Source of the DNA: Malania oleifera | Taxonomy: Eukaryota > Streptophyta > Magnoliopsida > Santalales > Ximeniaceae | Reading direction: 5' to 3' | NCBI RefSeq assembly: GCF_029873635.1 | Contig: NC_080421.1 | Coordinates: forward strand, 41,087,120-41,151,119 | DNA: 64,000 nucleotides | In this document: piece after piece, positions 46,866 through 58,179 of the stretch | How positions within the stretch are numbered: position 1 is the first letter of the stretch | Layout: the number at the start of each line of letters is the position of its first letter | Position numbers and translations under genes: made by a program | The notes under the pieces: generated by a model | What the model saw: only the letters and a program-made list of their open reading frames with translations | The model's database searches: none | Told to the model about the DNA's origin: nothing

Positions 46866-47004
46866 GTGTCCCCAGCGGAGTCACTAAGCTATCATGACAT
46901 CTTGGACCGGCCAATCACACTGTGCACGCGTGTGGCTGCGAACAGGGAAATATGTGTTATTTTAAAAGGTAATGGTCTCGGCTTCCCTAGTAAAGTCACC
47001 AAGC
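46866..47004 (-). other. Duplicated LTR-end/primer-site module of the Ogre/Tat-like element
   Basis: On the minus strand the LTR end at 47005 is followed by GCTTGGTGACTTTACTAGGG. A second, better-kept version, GCTTAGTGACTCCGCTGGGG, lies 115 bp further in (46890-46871). Between them is a diverged copy of the LTR's last ~90 bp (GGTCCAAGATGTCATGAT with GTGTGGCTGCGAACAG). TGGTGACTCCGCTGGGGA-like sites are typical primer sites of this group, probably for an elongator tRNA rather than initiator Met. Confidence 0.65.
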
Positions 47005-49716
47005 TGTTGTGATGTCCCGGACCCGCCAGAGACCACTCTAGCAATGGGTGTGGCTGCGAACTAGAGAAAAAAACGTGTGTGAATTTTGAAAAAGTAATTT
47101 TTCATGGAAAAAAAATGTGTGATGGAATCACCACTAACCTTTTGAAGTGCGGTTAGAACACTTAACTGTTATCCTGTTAGGGGTAGAATCAGTCTACGTT
47201 ACCAAAGTCGGGTTCAAGAGTACGTTTACGCGAGGGGAAGGTATTAGCATCCCCTACATGCTCGTTCTTACGAACGGTACCAAATTAATCGAAAATTATC
47301 CCTAAAATTAATTTAAAAAGCATTTAATATTATTCCCTTCCAAAAATCGAAAGAATGAAAATACTATATTGGTATTCCCTCATAACCGGGCCATATCATA
47401 CTCTGAAGAGCTCAATGTCTCCCTTTGCAATCATCGAGATAAGAAAATCTAGAAAGTAAGGTACAAAGTACTCTTCCCGGATTTTGAAATCTCATAGGTT
47501 TCTTCTAAGTAGGAAAATACTATTCCGAGAGGTTTTTGGAATTTGTTCGGGATAGAAATGATTTGTTGGGCCTAAAAAGTTATTTTTGTGATTTTTCTAA
47601 GTGTGAAAACATTTTTTTTTGTGATTTTTCAATATTTTTCACTTAAAATAACACAAATAAAATTAGTACAAAAACCATGAGGTCAAAGTTTTGAAAATAT
47701 TTTTTGGAATTTTCTAAAATTCTTTGTGATTTTTATGACACTTTACAATTTTTGTGAATTTTGGTGAATTTTGGAATTATTAAAGTAATAAACAAGTGAA
47801 GTGAAGAAAACTGGTGCGAATCGTTTCGGGGAATGATGAACCGGTCAAACGTTGGCCGATTCAGAGGAAAAACCGGTTTAAGGTTTTGGTCGAGACCAAA
47901 ATATTTTTAGATTTTTCTGAATTTTCTATAATTTTCTAGGTGCAAAAATATTTACCTAACTTTAGAATATGTTTTTTGTGATTTTTTGGTATTTTAATGT
48001 GATTTTTGATATGGGAATTATTTCAAACAATGAAAACTGACTTAAAGTATTTTTTAGAAATTTTCCCCAATTTTCTAGATTTTTTGGTGATTTTCCTGAG
48101 TTTTTATGAATTCTTGTGAATTTTAAATGTATTATTTGAAATATATATATATTAAAATTAAAAGAAAATGAGAAGAATCGGTGTAATCCGGTTTAGGGAG
48201 GCGGACCAGTCAAACTTTGACCGGTCCGAGGGAGACCGGTATAAGGTCTGGGTCAGGACCGTACGACTTGAAACCGTGCCACGTGTTCGTGCTTGAGAGG
48301 CTGGAAGGCGCACGGCATGGTTTGTCCACGTGGCGCGATCCAAACGTCTACAGAAGGTGGAAATTGAACGGCTGATGGAGAGAGTCGTCAAGCATTAATG
48401 ATCAATGCCACGCGTCAGCTGCCAGTTAGGGACGCGGCGAGCGTTAATGGGGACTTCTGACACAAGGGATCATAACCATTGATGATGGTAAAGATCAACG
48501 GCAGGGGATGGAATGGCCTTGGGCATTGATTGTGGAGGGGACAAGGGGACACGTGTCGCCTGGCGAACGTAAACGCACAGGCATTCATGAATGCTTCTGA
48601 CATGGAGCCATCCTGGCTGTTGATGAGGCATTGGATCCAATGGTTGGGAGATGAAGCGCATTCTGTCATTGATAACTGAAGTGATAGCTTTTCCAGGCAT
48701 CGTGTGAAAAGGCAGGCCGTGGTTAATGTTTCTGACGCAGTCAATCAGAACCGTTGATGCTCTAGTGATCAAACGGCTCTAATGAGGGGGAGTTGGTGCA
48801 CGCGAAGGGGGGCACGTATTCCTTGGGGAGCAATTGCTGTAGGCATTAAATGCCCTAAGGCAGAAACGCCACGCATTAGCGAGCGCAGGCATAGGGGGAG
48901 GTACACGTGCCATTGGCCATTAATGCTCTTGGCTTCATGCGAACTCAACCGTTGATGGGGGTTTCTAATCCTACGATTGCAAGGGAGACCCGCACACAGC
49001 TTAATCTAAGGGGTCGGAACACGCCACATGTTCAAATCCTACTGTCCTGAGGTTTTTCATATTTAAGCCGAAGTTTTTCCTTTCTCCAATTTTCTCTCAT
49101 GTTCTCCTGATCCTCTCTCTTCCCTGTTCTTTCTTGCGAGTGAAACCCTAGGGTTTCTTCTACAACTCGCCCTACTCTCTTTCTTCTCTCACCCTCTCTG
49201 TGTCTCTTTCTTTCTCTATCTCTCTTTCTATTTCTTTAAAGATGAACCCTAAGCCCTCTCACTCTTTCCAACCAAGAACCCTCCGGTAGTTCTAAGCTTT
49301 CCTGAATCTCCAAGCTTTCTGCAATCCAAATTCCTAGACTCCTTAAACCGAAACCCTAATTTTCTTCCATCTCATTTCCCATAGCCTCAGATTTTTTGAA
49401 AATCTGCCACCCCCATGGAAACCCGCCTCCCTGGGATTAGGGGTTTTGAGTATCTTCCAGATATCCTAAGGTTTCATACAGATTCGGCAAGCTGGGTCTG
49501 GTGATTGGAGCAACCAAGTACAAAACCCAAATAGTGGGTTTAGACCAAAGCTTGGATGGAAAGCTAAGTATTCCTCTCGTCTCCCTTCTATTTTCTTTGT
49601 TTTAAGACCATTTTTTGAATGCATGGTGTGTGATTTGATGAGCTGTGATGACCATTCGAATACTGTATGTTTGGGGGGGGTATTGGTTTGTTAGGGTCTA
49701 GTTGCGGGTCCGGGAC
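47005..49716 (-). mobile_element. Truncated 5' LTR of the Ogre/Tat-like element
   Basis: It aligns with 16391-17090 and 18660-20735 of the 3' LTR but stops at GGGTCCGGGACG (49716), where the 3' LTR continues for another 2906 bp to TGTTGACACCCC (minus strand). The missing part contains the palindromic TATA box and U3, so this 5' LTR has no promoter of its own type. The ~1.57-kb segment 17090-18660 is also absent. Homology to the 3' LTR is clear, but with frequent substitutions and indels, so the element is not recent. Confidence 0.8.
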
Positions 49717-50078
49717 GTCGCGACATCGGTTTTAAATTCGTCACTAATACTCTACTATTAGTGACACTTTTGAAATTCGTCACTAATACTCTATTATTAG
49801 TGACGGTTTTGAAATTTGTCACTGCTACTCCACTATTAGTGACGATTTTGAGCCGAACCAATGTAAAATTTATAGTTACGGTATTAGGGTTTTAGTGACG
49901 GTTATAATCCGTTACTAATACTCTTTATTAGTGATGGTTTTAAAATTCGTCACTAATAATTATTAGTAACCACAGTTATGGCGGCTAATTCAAAATCATC
50001 ACTAATACTTAAAAAACCATCACTAATACTATTAGTGACGGTTTTAATTCTTCACTAATAACCTTATTTTTTGTAGTG
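49717..50078. mobile_element. Small CACTA element, right part
   Basis: It is filled with alternating TTAGTGACGGTTTTGAAAT and ATTCGTCACTAATACTC blocks and ends TTATTTTTTGTAGTG at 50078, followed by TCT. About a dozen subterminal motifs alternate in orientation, which can pair into hairpins. It completes the element begun at 15987. Confidence 0.85.
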
Positions 50079-50546
50079 TCTAATTCTAAAATATTCTCAA
50101 AAATCTAATTTAATCAAATCCCTGGAATTTAACTTAGTTCCAAAATATTTCTCAAAATTCTATTTAATAAAATCCCTACAGTTTAACTTAATCCCAAGAA
50201 TATTTTCAAAAATCTAATATAATTCAATCCTGCAGTTTAATTTAATCCCACAAATATTTCTAAAAATCTAATATAATCCAATCCTACAGTTTAATTTAAT
50301 CCTAGGAATATTTTCAAAAGTCTAATATAATCAAATACTACAATTTAATAATTAAACACTAGAATTTAATCGGTTAAATTTGTAAATTAACAAACATAAT
50401 TTATACTCCTCAGTCCTCACCTTAGCCTTGGAGTGGTGCCTAGGATCTCTAAATTAAAAATTTACTCCGATTAAAATGACGATGGTTGAAGTTAGGATCC
50501 CGTGGTGATATTCGTTTTTTTTATTTGGCCAGAAAATGAGGGAGAA

Positions 50547-50625
<79 letters not shown>

Positions 50626-50919
50626 CGTGAGGGGAGAGAGAATGTTGGGACGGTGAGAGAAAGGGGGGGCTTCTGGTTGTGCAATTGGAGACTGAAATCT
50701 CCTTTCAATTCCTTTTTCTACAAGAAGCTTAAAGAAGCTTCCTATTTCTAACTTTAACATATATATTAAATTAACATTATATATATATATATATATCTTT
50801 ATTTCAATTAATTTCTTTTTTTTTTCATTATAATACTATTCATTTTATTTGTTTATTTAATTAAATAATTTAATATTTTTTTCTATACTTACACATATAT
50901 TATTTTTGTGATCGTTACA
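50079..50919 (-). mobile_element. Tekay-like solo LTR, segment 3 of 3
   Basis: It begins with a run of about five degenerate 55-65-bp units (AATCTAATATAATCCAATCC, CAGTTTAATTTAATCC, 50090-50350), continues through an (AT)n-(AG)n run (50549-50621) and a GA-rich leader, and ends GATCGTTACA at 50919 before the AATAG duplication. No coding frame; the open frames across the (AG)n run are low-complexity. Confidence 0.85.
50559..50621. repeat. (AG)n microsatellite, 63 bp
   Basis: An uninterrupted AG run preceded by ATATATATAT. It lies in the GA-rich (CT-rich in transcript sense) leader of the solo LTR. Confidence 0.95.
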
Positions 50920-51203
50920 AATAGTGACAATTTTAGTAACCGTCGCTAAAAGCGTAACATTAGTGAAGGTTATTAAATATGTCACTAATACTTGCCCTTT
51001 ATTGACAAATTTGGTCCGACCGCAATAGTGACGGTCATAGTCTAATAGCGACGATTTTTTTCCGTCACTAATACTCCACTATTAGTGACGGTTTGAATAT
51101 TTCATTACTAATAAGTATTAGTGTCTGCAGATATAGTAACAAAACTGGAACCATCACTAATACCGACAAATAAATGATACTAATAGCTTTTTTTCTTGTA
51201 GTG
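50920..51203. mobile_element. Outer CACTA element, right terminus
   Basis: AATAGTGACAATTTTAGTAACCG continues the element from 10606 (given here as AATAGTGAC and TTTTAGTAACCG). Subterminal GTCACTAATACTCC and TTAGTGACGG motifs follow, and it ends TTTTTTTCTTGTAGTG at 51203, the inverse of CACTACAAGAAAA. The three bases after it are ATA; the matching left ATA plus CACTACAAG was not found in the window. Confidence 0.8.
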
Positions 51204-52365
51204 ATATGAATTGTAGAAAAAAATATGCATGTAATCAATCAATACCTTTAGACTGTGTTTTCAAGCATGAATTTTAACTGTTAAGACAATATATGTAGAT
51301 TTCGGTAGATTTGGATGGAACTCATGAATACAATAAGTTCATACAATTTTATGTTGAATTTCAACCAAATTCACCCAAATTTAAACTCCTAACTTGGGCT
51401 CTAATCTCTCAAACACATGTTCCTCCTACTCTTTTAAGAAAATTGACAATTTTCGTAGGACTTTGTATATATAAGTTTAATTATATATGAGTATATTAGC
51501 AAGGCTCACTAGTACGTACCTTTCTCTTGTTACTCTCTTTTGTTCGAATGGTTTTTTTTTAGTTCATTAGAGGTTCACACTCGGTCTGAATTGCATACAA
51601 TCTCACCATCCCTCCCAAGATTCAAACTTGAAATATTCAAAATAAAAGTTACAAATTTTAATCGTTGAGATGGCCATCAAAAAATTTTTACTTGTAACTC
51701 TACGAAAGCAAAATGAGTAAAATTATATGAAAAAACATATACCATCATACTAGTTATAATTTGCATTAACTTCTTATTTTAAAACTTTCTATGACATTGT
51801 GAATACATCTAATTCGGGAAAGCGTTATAAATTTAGAAATTATCCTCATCCTTTTCTTAAGAATAAATGTCCAAACTTCTCTATCTTTTTTCCTCATGTT
51901 TTCTTTTTCTTTCATTTTCTCTTTTATTAGCTCCATTTATGTTTATTCAAGGGCCCACATTCAGTATTGGTGTAAGGCAACTATTCAAATTAAAATTTGT
52001 CTCATTGGAAAAAAATTATGTATGGCCCGTCATTAAAACCACAAAAAGAAGAAAGAATTTTATCTATACAAATTATTAAATGTATACATAATAAAATTTA
52101 ATTAAAAGGTTTGATTTTCTATCAAGATAATCATGCATGTTTGTCTCCATTCTCCATTTTATTAATTACCATATCCCCTCTAGTGTAATTTTGTCCAACT
52201 TATTATTATTATTATTTTTAAACATAGCATTTGAACTCCTCTTTCCAATACCTTTTGATGAGAATATGAAAATATATTAGCAACATTAGTCATTACTTGT
52301 ATTACATAAAAATAGGCGTGATAATGAATTGCTTAATATATATATATATATATATATATATAATG
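51204..52365. other. Unassigned AT-rich intergenic sequence
   Basis: No domain, LTR edge or tandem repeat was recognised apart from an (AT)n run at 52338-52362 that borders the LINE. A short hydrophobic plus-strand frame (51867-52079) has no supporting features. Confidence 0.5.
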
Positions 52366-55187
52366 TAATTTATAAAATTTTCTCCAAAATCCTTGTTGGT
52401 GAGCTTTCGTTGGTGATGGGTGATTTAATATCTTTAGAACAAGGTGCTTTTGTGAAAGGGTGGAGTATTTTTGAAAATATAATGCTTGCTCAAGAGATGA
52501 CAAAATTATTACATAAGTGGTTGAGAGGAGGTAATATAATGTCAAAGCTTGATATGAGCAAAACGTATGATTGAGTGGAGTGGCAGGTGGTAGATCACAT
52601 TTTCCATGCTTTTGGTTTTTCAAACTGGTTTTATAAGTTGATTCAGAATTATATTTCTACTCCTTGGTTTTCTGTCATAATGCATGGCACTTATAAAGGT
52701 TTCTTCAAGTCAAAAAGGGGCTTGAGACAAGGGGATCCGTTGTCACCGTATATTTTCATCAGCATGAAAGACGTTTTTTCTAAATTAATTCAAATAAAGT
52801 TTTCTAAGAAGCGGATTTTACCGTTTGCACATCTGTGTGGTGCACCTATTATATCACATTTAATGTACACGGATGATGTTATTATATTTGCTAATTTTGA
52901 AAAAAAATATGTTAGACAAATAATAGAGGTGATTAAGGAGTATGAAAATTGGACTGGCCAAAGGGTGAATAAAGATAAATCAGCTATTTTTTTCTCAAAT
53001 AAGTTGGGTGTTTTGAGGAAGGGAGAAATTCTTCAAGAAACTGGTTTTAGTGAAGGTAAATTTCCTTTTACGTATTTGGGTGTGCCGATAGTGGATGGTA
53101 AATTGAAAGGCCGTCATTTTGATCCTTTAATTCAAAAAATAAGTAAAAGGGTTGAGGGTTGGAAAAGTAGACTATTGTCTCAAGGAGGTCATCTAGTTTT
53201 GTTGAGACATGTGCTATCGAGTATGTCATTGCATCTATTAACTGTTCTAAATGTCCCGAAACTAGTGATAAAAATGATACAAGGTATGTTTGCTTCTTTT
53301 TTCTAGGGTTTTAAGGATGGAAAAGAAAAAATGAAATGGAGGGCTTGGAAGAAATTATGTATTCCTGTAGAGGAGGGGGGCATAGGAGTAAGGGACATTT
53401 CGGAAGTGCAACGGTCTTTGTTCATGAAGTTTGGTTGGCATTTATTAACTCAAAATTCTTTATGGGCTAGATTTTTTAGAGCTAAATATGTGAAAGGAGG
53501 ACATAGTGCTCTTTCCAGACCTAATGGATCAGATTCTTCCTTTTGGAGGAAAGTTCTGCAGGGTATGTCCGAACTATTAAGTAAATCTAAGTGGAAAGTT
53601 AGAGAAGGAGATGTAAATTTGTGGTATGATAAGTTTCTAAATTCGGGACCTTTGTTTGCAGAGTGTCCAGATGGTGCACATTCACATATCGGATTAAAAG
53701 ATTTGGTTATCAATAATGCGTGGGATGTGGAAAATTTGCAAAGGATTCTGGGGTATAATAAAGCGGAAGAAGTGATGGAAAAGGTGGGAAATCTTAGAAA
53801 TTCTTCGGACATACTGCTATGACTCCCGGAAAAGGATGGTTGCTTTAATACAAAGTCTGCATGGGATGTTATCAGAGTTAGAGTTCCAAAGTTTGAGTGG
53901 GCAAAGTAGGTTTGGAATAAATTGTTACCGAAGAAAATTGCTATCTGCATGTGGAAGGCCGTTTTTGAGTGCTTAAGTGTTGATGAAAAGGTGAGAAGGG
54001 TGGGGGTTTCGCTTGCTTCTACGTGTAATTGTTGTGAGATGAGGCAGCAAGAAGATATGGAGCATGTGTTAAATAAGGGAGACCTTGCAACTGAGATTTG
54101 GAGGAAGGTTTCAGTGGAGGTTGGTGTTCCTTTCCTTAGACAAAAAAGTTGGAAAGAAAGTTCAAATGTGGTTTAATAGGGCTTCCAGATTTTCTCAATT
54201 GGGATCATTGATGGGTTTGATTCCTTGTTTAATAGTTTGGAGGCTATGGAGAAGGAGATGTATGGCTCGAATGGAGGGAAAATTGGAGAGTGATACAGAT
54301 GTGTGGCTGTCCATTAAGTATTGGGTGGGGGTTTTGAGCAGGAACATGACAAGAATGACTTAGTTAAAGGATGCTAATTTTCGGATATTACAAAATCTAG
54401 AAGTGCAAATTTTGAATAAAATAATTAAAACTATGCAATGTGTGAGATGGCTAAAACCGAGGCAAAGGAGATTGAAACTAAATTTGGACGGGAGCAGCTT
54501 GGGGACCATACAGGTTCTTTTGTGTTTGGTTTTTCAAAATATTTTGATTATTGTTCAAATAATGAAGCTAAATTGAAAGCTGTGTTGGAGGGAATAAAGA
54601 TTTGCAAACAATTGGGCCATACTAGTATTGATATTGAATGTGATTCGAATATTATTGTAAATTGGATAAGATCAAGTAGGTGCTCATTTTGGTATTTATG
54701 GAATTTTTGGGAGCAGCTGATTGGTTTATTGGAGGGAGTAGACTTTTTGATAAAGCATGGGTATAGAGAAGGAAATAAAGTGGCGAATGCCTTGACTCGT
54801 CAAGGTGCTAGGGGGAGGAATAGTTTATTTACAAATAGTAGTCAACTCCCTAGAGTTATCAATGGGTTATATAAATTGGAGAAGATGGGTACGACTTATA
54901 TGAGGTATGTTTAACTGATTTCCTGTTGGTTTTTGGTTTATGCTTTATGTTGTTTATCTTTTATTTATTTTTTTGCGTGATATTTGTTTTGGAGGTCCTT
55001 ATTTTGTTTTGTTTTGATTGGACTTGTAATCCTGTTTTGGGCAGATGTTGGTGTTGTTAATTAGGAGGCCTTTAAAGTTTTGTCGTTTGTTTCTCCCTTT
55101 GATTGTCTTGTAACCACGGTATTCTTCCGCCAAAAGTGAGAGTTTATCAATAAATAAATGGAGGTGCCACCTTTCTTAAAAAAAAAA
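52366..55187 (+). pseudogene. 5'-truncated L1-type LINE (RT, zinc finger, RNase H)
   Basis: The first stretch, from 52366, is in one frame: QGAFVKGWSIFENIMLAQE, KLDMSKTYD, a TGA where KAYDRVEW is usual, then KRGLRQGDPLSPYIF, the catalytic LMYTDDVIIFAN, GQRVNKDKSAIFFS and FTYLGVPI. Downstream are the thumb/connector region (53331-53822), a zinc-finger-like CNCCEMRQQEDMEH (about 54030) and an RNase H-like tail: LKLNLDGSS (about 54468), NNEAKLKAVLEGI, DIECDSNIIVNWI and GNKVANALTRQGA. Stops at 52573, 53305, 53821 and 53909 and a pair of frame shifts near 54150 and 54530 disable it. Endonuclease and ORF1 are absent. AATAAATAAATGG and a 10-base A run (55178-55187) mark the 3' end. The AT-rich flanks hide any target duplication. 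Confidence 0.9.
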
Positions 55188-55906
55188 TTATATATATAAA
55201 CTATTTACAATGTATATAATGAAAATTTTAAGTTGATCACTACTCGATGTAGCAAGCACTATTATGTAGCAAACACATAATAGTGATGAGGTTGAAACCT
55301 TTCATGTCTTCTTAAGAGACTTCTTAGTGGTTAAAGAGCTCGCTAAATATTTTATGTTAGAGGTTTAAGTTGTGAACTTTAGGAGTTGTGGAAAAAAATA
55401 TGGGATTGGAGATGAGCTAACTCTCATTATATAGCCTAAGCCTATAATATAAAGTTGGTAAATTAACCACTAGTACTTATCATCTTGTGAACCAAACACT
55501 TAGTCCAATCCAATGAATCTCATCAAGGTCAAGGGTTTGAGACTGTATTGAACTCATGACCCTCGATGGTAATAATAGCTACACCATGTCTCTTTTAATA
55601 TATCCTCTACACACAAAACTCAAAATTCCATGTTCTATCTCCAAATTAAGAAAAGCTTAGTAGTAAAAATTCAACACCAAACTAAAGTTCCCACTTCTTC
55701 GTAGCCTCTCATCTTGTTTTATAGTTCCAAATAAATAGAAAGAGTTCTATTAAATTGAGACGCAAATTAAGATTAATGTCCACTATGATATATATGATCT
55801 GAAGAAGTCACAAATAAAATGTACATTTAAGATGAAAATATTTGGGTATTCTTGGAGATTGGATACTTGTGTGATTTGAAAAATTACCCAAAAGGTTGGT
55901 ATGACC

Positions 55907-55983
<77 letters not shown>

Positions 55984-56826
55984 AAGTAGTGCAATAGGTA
56001 ATGATTTTTTTTAATGGTAAATCTCCAAATCTAAATCTCAAATAAATTAATCGAATTTGTATAATAATAATGATTGTACGACCAAATCTTTCAAATCTTT
56101 AGTTAATTGGTGAGTCCTTTTATAATGATGTGATCTATAACTATATGGTTAATGCAAGCTTAAAATTCATAAATTTTCTTTAAAATAAATAATTATTTTG
56201 TATACGTCAATATATAATTCGTACACGATGATTCTTATTGTTTTGAGAAAAATAAATTAAAATAAAATTGTCTTGTTGATGTTCTTGAGATGAATAATAT
56301 CAAACTTTGCAATAAAATTTTATAACTACAAGTACAAAGCATAATAATTTATATACTCTACCTCTACAATTTGAGGTACAATTTGAGGTAGCTACAAATA
56401 TTTTTTTTTTATAATATTTCTATGAAATAACTCCTCTTGCCAATATACATATATTTTGAAAATTAAATTTCTATCATTTGAATATCATTATATAGATTAA
56501 GACTAAAATAACTAATCGCCTCAAGATGATCAAATTGCTTTAAAGTCAAAACGAACATTTATTTTTGTTGAGTTGTGACCTATATTTAGAGAGTATACAC
56601 TTAAAAGCTGTTACAAATTGGAGAACTCAGAAGCCCATGCACAAGACCTCCTTATCTGCTTAAACGAGTTAAGTGGGGGTGCATTACTTCACCCTTGTGG
56701 TACAGTACAATATGTTTGAATCAGGGTATAACTAATGTAATTGTATATCATATAAGAGTACTTTTGGTTTTCATATGAGACTATGTACACATATTGTAGC
56801 CGAGGATTAAAACCCTAAGACAGTTT
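55188..56826. other. Unassigned AT-rich sequence between LINE and Copia-2
   Basis: No recognisable coding or repeat content except the (TC)n run at 55911-55980. A stretch near 55500-55570 (CCAATCCAATGAATCTCATC) has no detected partner in the window. Confidence 0.5.
55911..55980. repeat. (TC)35 microsatellite, 70 bp
   Basis: A perfect TC dinucleotide run, the longest simple repeat in the window. Confidence 0.97.
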
Positions 56827-57361
56827 TGTTGGATTATATCCTAAAGAATATGTCCCACATGAATAACACATGAAAGATAAGTGCACCATATGATAAAAGA
56901 AATGAAATGACTTATGATAAGGGAAATGAAAGGTATTGTTTAAAATGAAAAGTCTTATCTATGGATTAACTAATGTGAAATATAATGGCTGGAAGTTGAA
57001 GAGTTTCCTATGAATCTATATATATTGCTATTGTTATGGGGAGTAGTGTGATGGTTAAGATATTCTGCAAAGTAATAAAATAGATTAAAAGTAAGGCATA
57101 TAGGAATTTTCCTCTCTCTACCTTAACTCTCTCTTCATTAGTCATATTCTCATAAATCTGGTGGAATACAGAAGAGATCGTGGTGAAGCAAGAGAAACGA
57201 TTTCTACAACTTCTACAACCGTTCTTATCAATTTGTATTCGCCATGAACGATCTCGGTATGTATATTTTATGTTTTCTGCATTATAGATTATACACGTAT
57301 GTGAAGATCATGATGATGAAGATCTTGTGTTTATCTAATAGCAGCATTTAGATTTCTTAGA
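56827..57361 (+). repeat. Copia-2 5' LTR (535 bp)
   Basis: TGTTGGATTATATCC to ATTTCTTAGA. ATGGGGAGTAGTGTG (57037) and CGCCATGAACGATC (57240) are good landmarks for its other copies at 61226 and, inverted, 62956. Confidence 0.92.
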
Positions 57362-57363
57362 TG

Positions 57364-57376
57364 TGGTATCAGAGCT
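57364..57376 (+). other. Copia-2 primer binding site
   Basis: TGGTATCAGAGCT, complementary to initiator-Met tRNA, two bases after the LTR. Confidence 0.9.
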
Positions 57377-58179
57377 ATGTTGGAATTATTGTGATCTTCC
57401 TTGCGTGATAAAGATTATTTTCATTAACCCTTTACGATCTCATTATTGTTTCGTATAAGAATTTGTGTTCATGATATTTTTTTGGAATTGAAAAAAAATT
57501 AATATAATATATGATTATTAAAAAAAATTATATGATATTTACTGGATTTATGGGATTTTATGTTCTTAATATCATGATTCTAAATCTCGATACTCAAGAT
57601 GTAAAGTGATTGCTGGGTGTTTATTTTCTGGCAGATTTAAATTTTTAATTTGTAGTAATTTCAATACCTACGGATGGATTCTACTAGTATTTTGGGGAGT
57701 AAATTAATTTAGTTGTAATTGAACAAAAGATATGATCAATTGCTCAATAAAGTCTTATTGCTGAATCGCATGCTTTAATGCGAGAATTTAGAGGGGGGGG
57801 GGGGGAAGATGCATCGTTCTTACGTTTGGGTCACTTACATATTTATATTGGGTGATCAATTGTATTTATGCATGCATGAATTTTCGAATTTTACATAAAA
57901 GTAAGCATGTAAAATTCTTATAGTTTGGTGAATAATTGTATTTAAGCATGTATGATTAATTATTTACTTTTAAAGATTAGTTTACGTTATGTCCGATAGT
58001 TTATGTTATGGCCGATTCTGTGATATATTGTGCTAATTATGTATTTAAGGAAAATTCTATCTAGGAAAGTGGGACTTAAGCGGTCCTTTGTGACTCCCCA
58101 CTGTTGGGCTTTTGTGGAGTCTAGTTGTGTTTTAATTTGGATGACGACCCGACCTCTATTTAATTAGAGATTTCTATCC

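Noticed and set aside
50454..50760. Frames across the AG run
   Set aside because: Pure microsatellite translation (SLSLSL or ERERER).
15987..51203. Reading TACTACAAG at 15987 and CTTGTAGTG at 51203 as two ends of one CACTA element
   Set aside because: Flanking triplets differ (TCT and ATA). The end at 50078 is followed by TCT and the sequence outside rejoins, so 15987 pairs with 50078.
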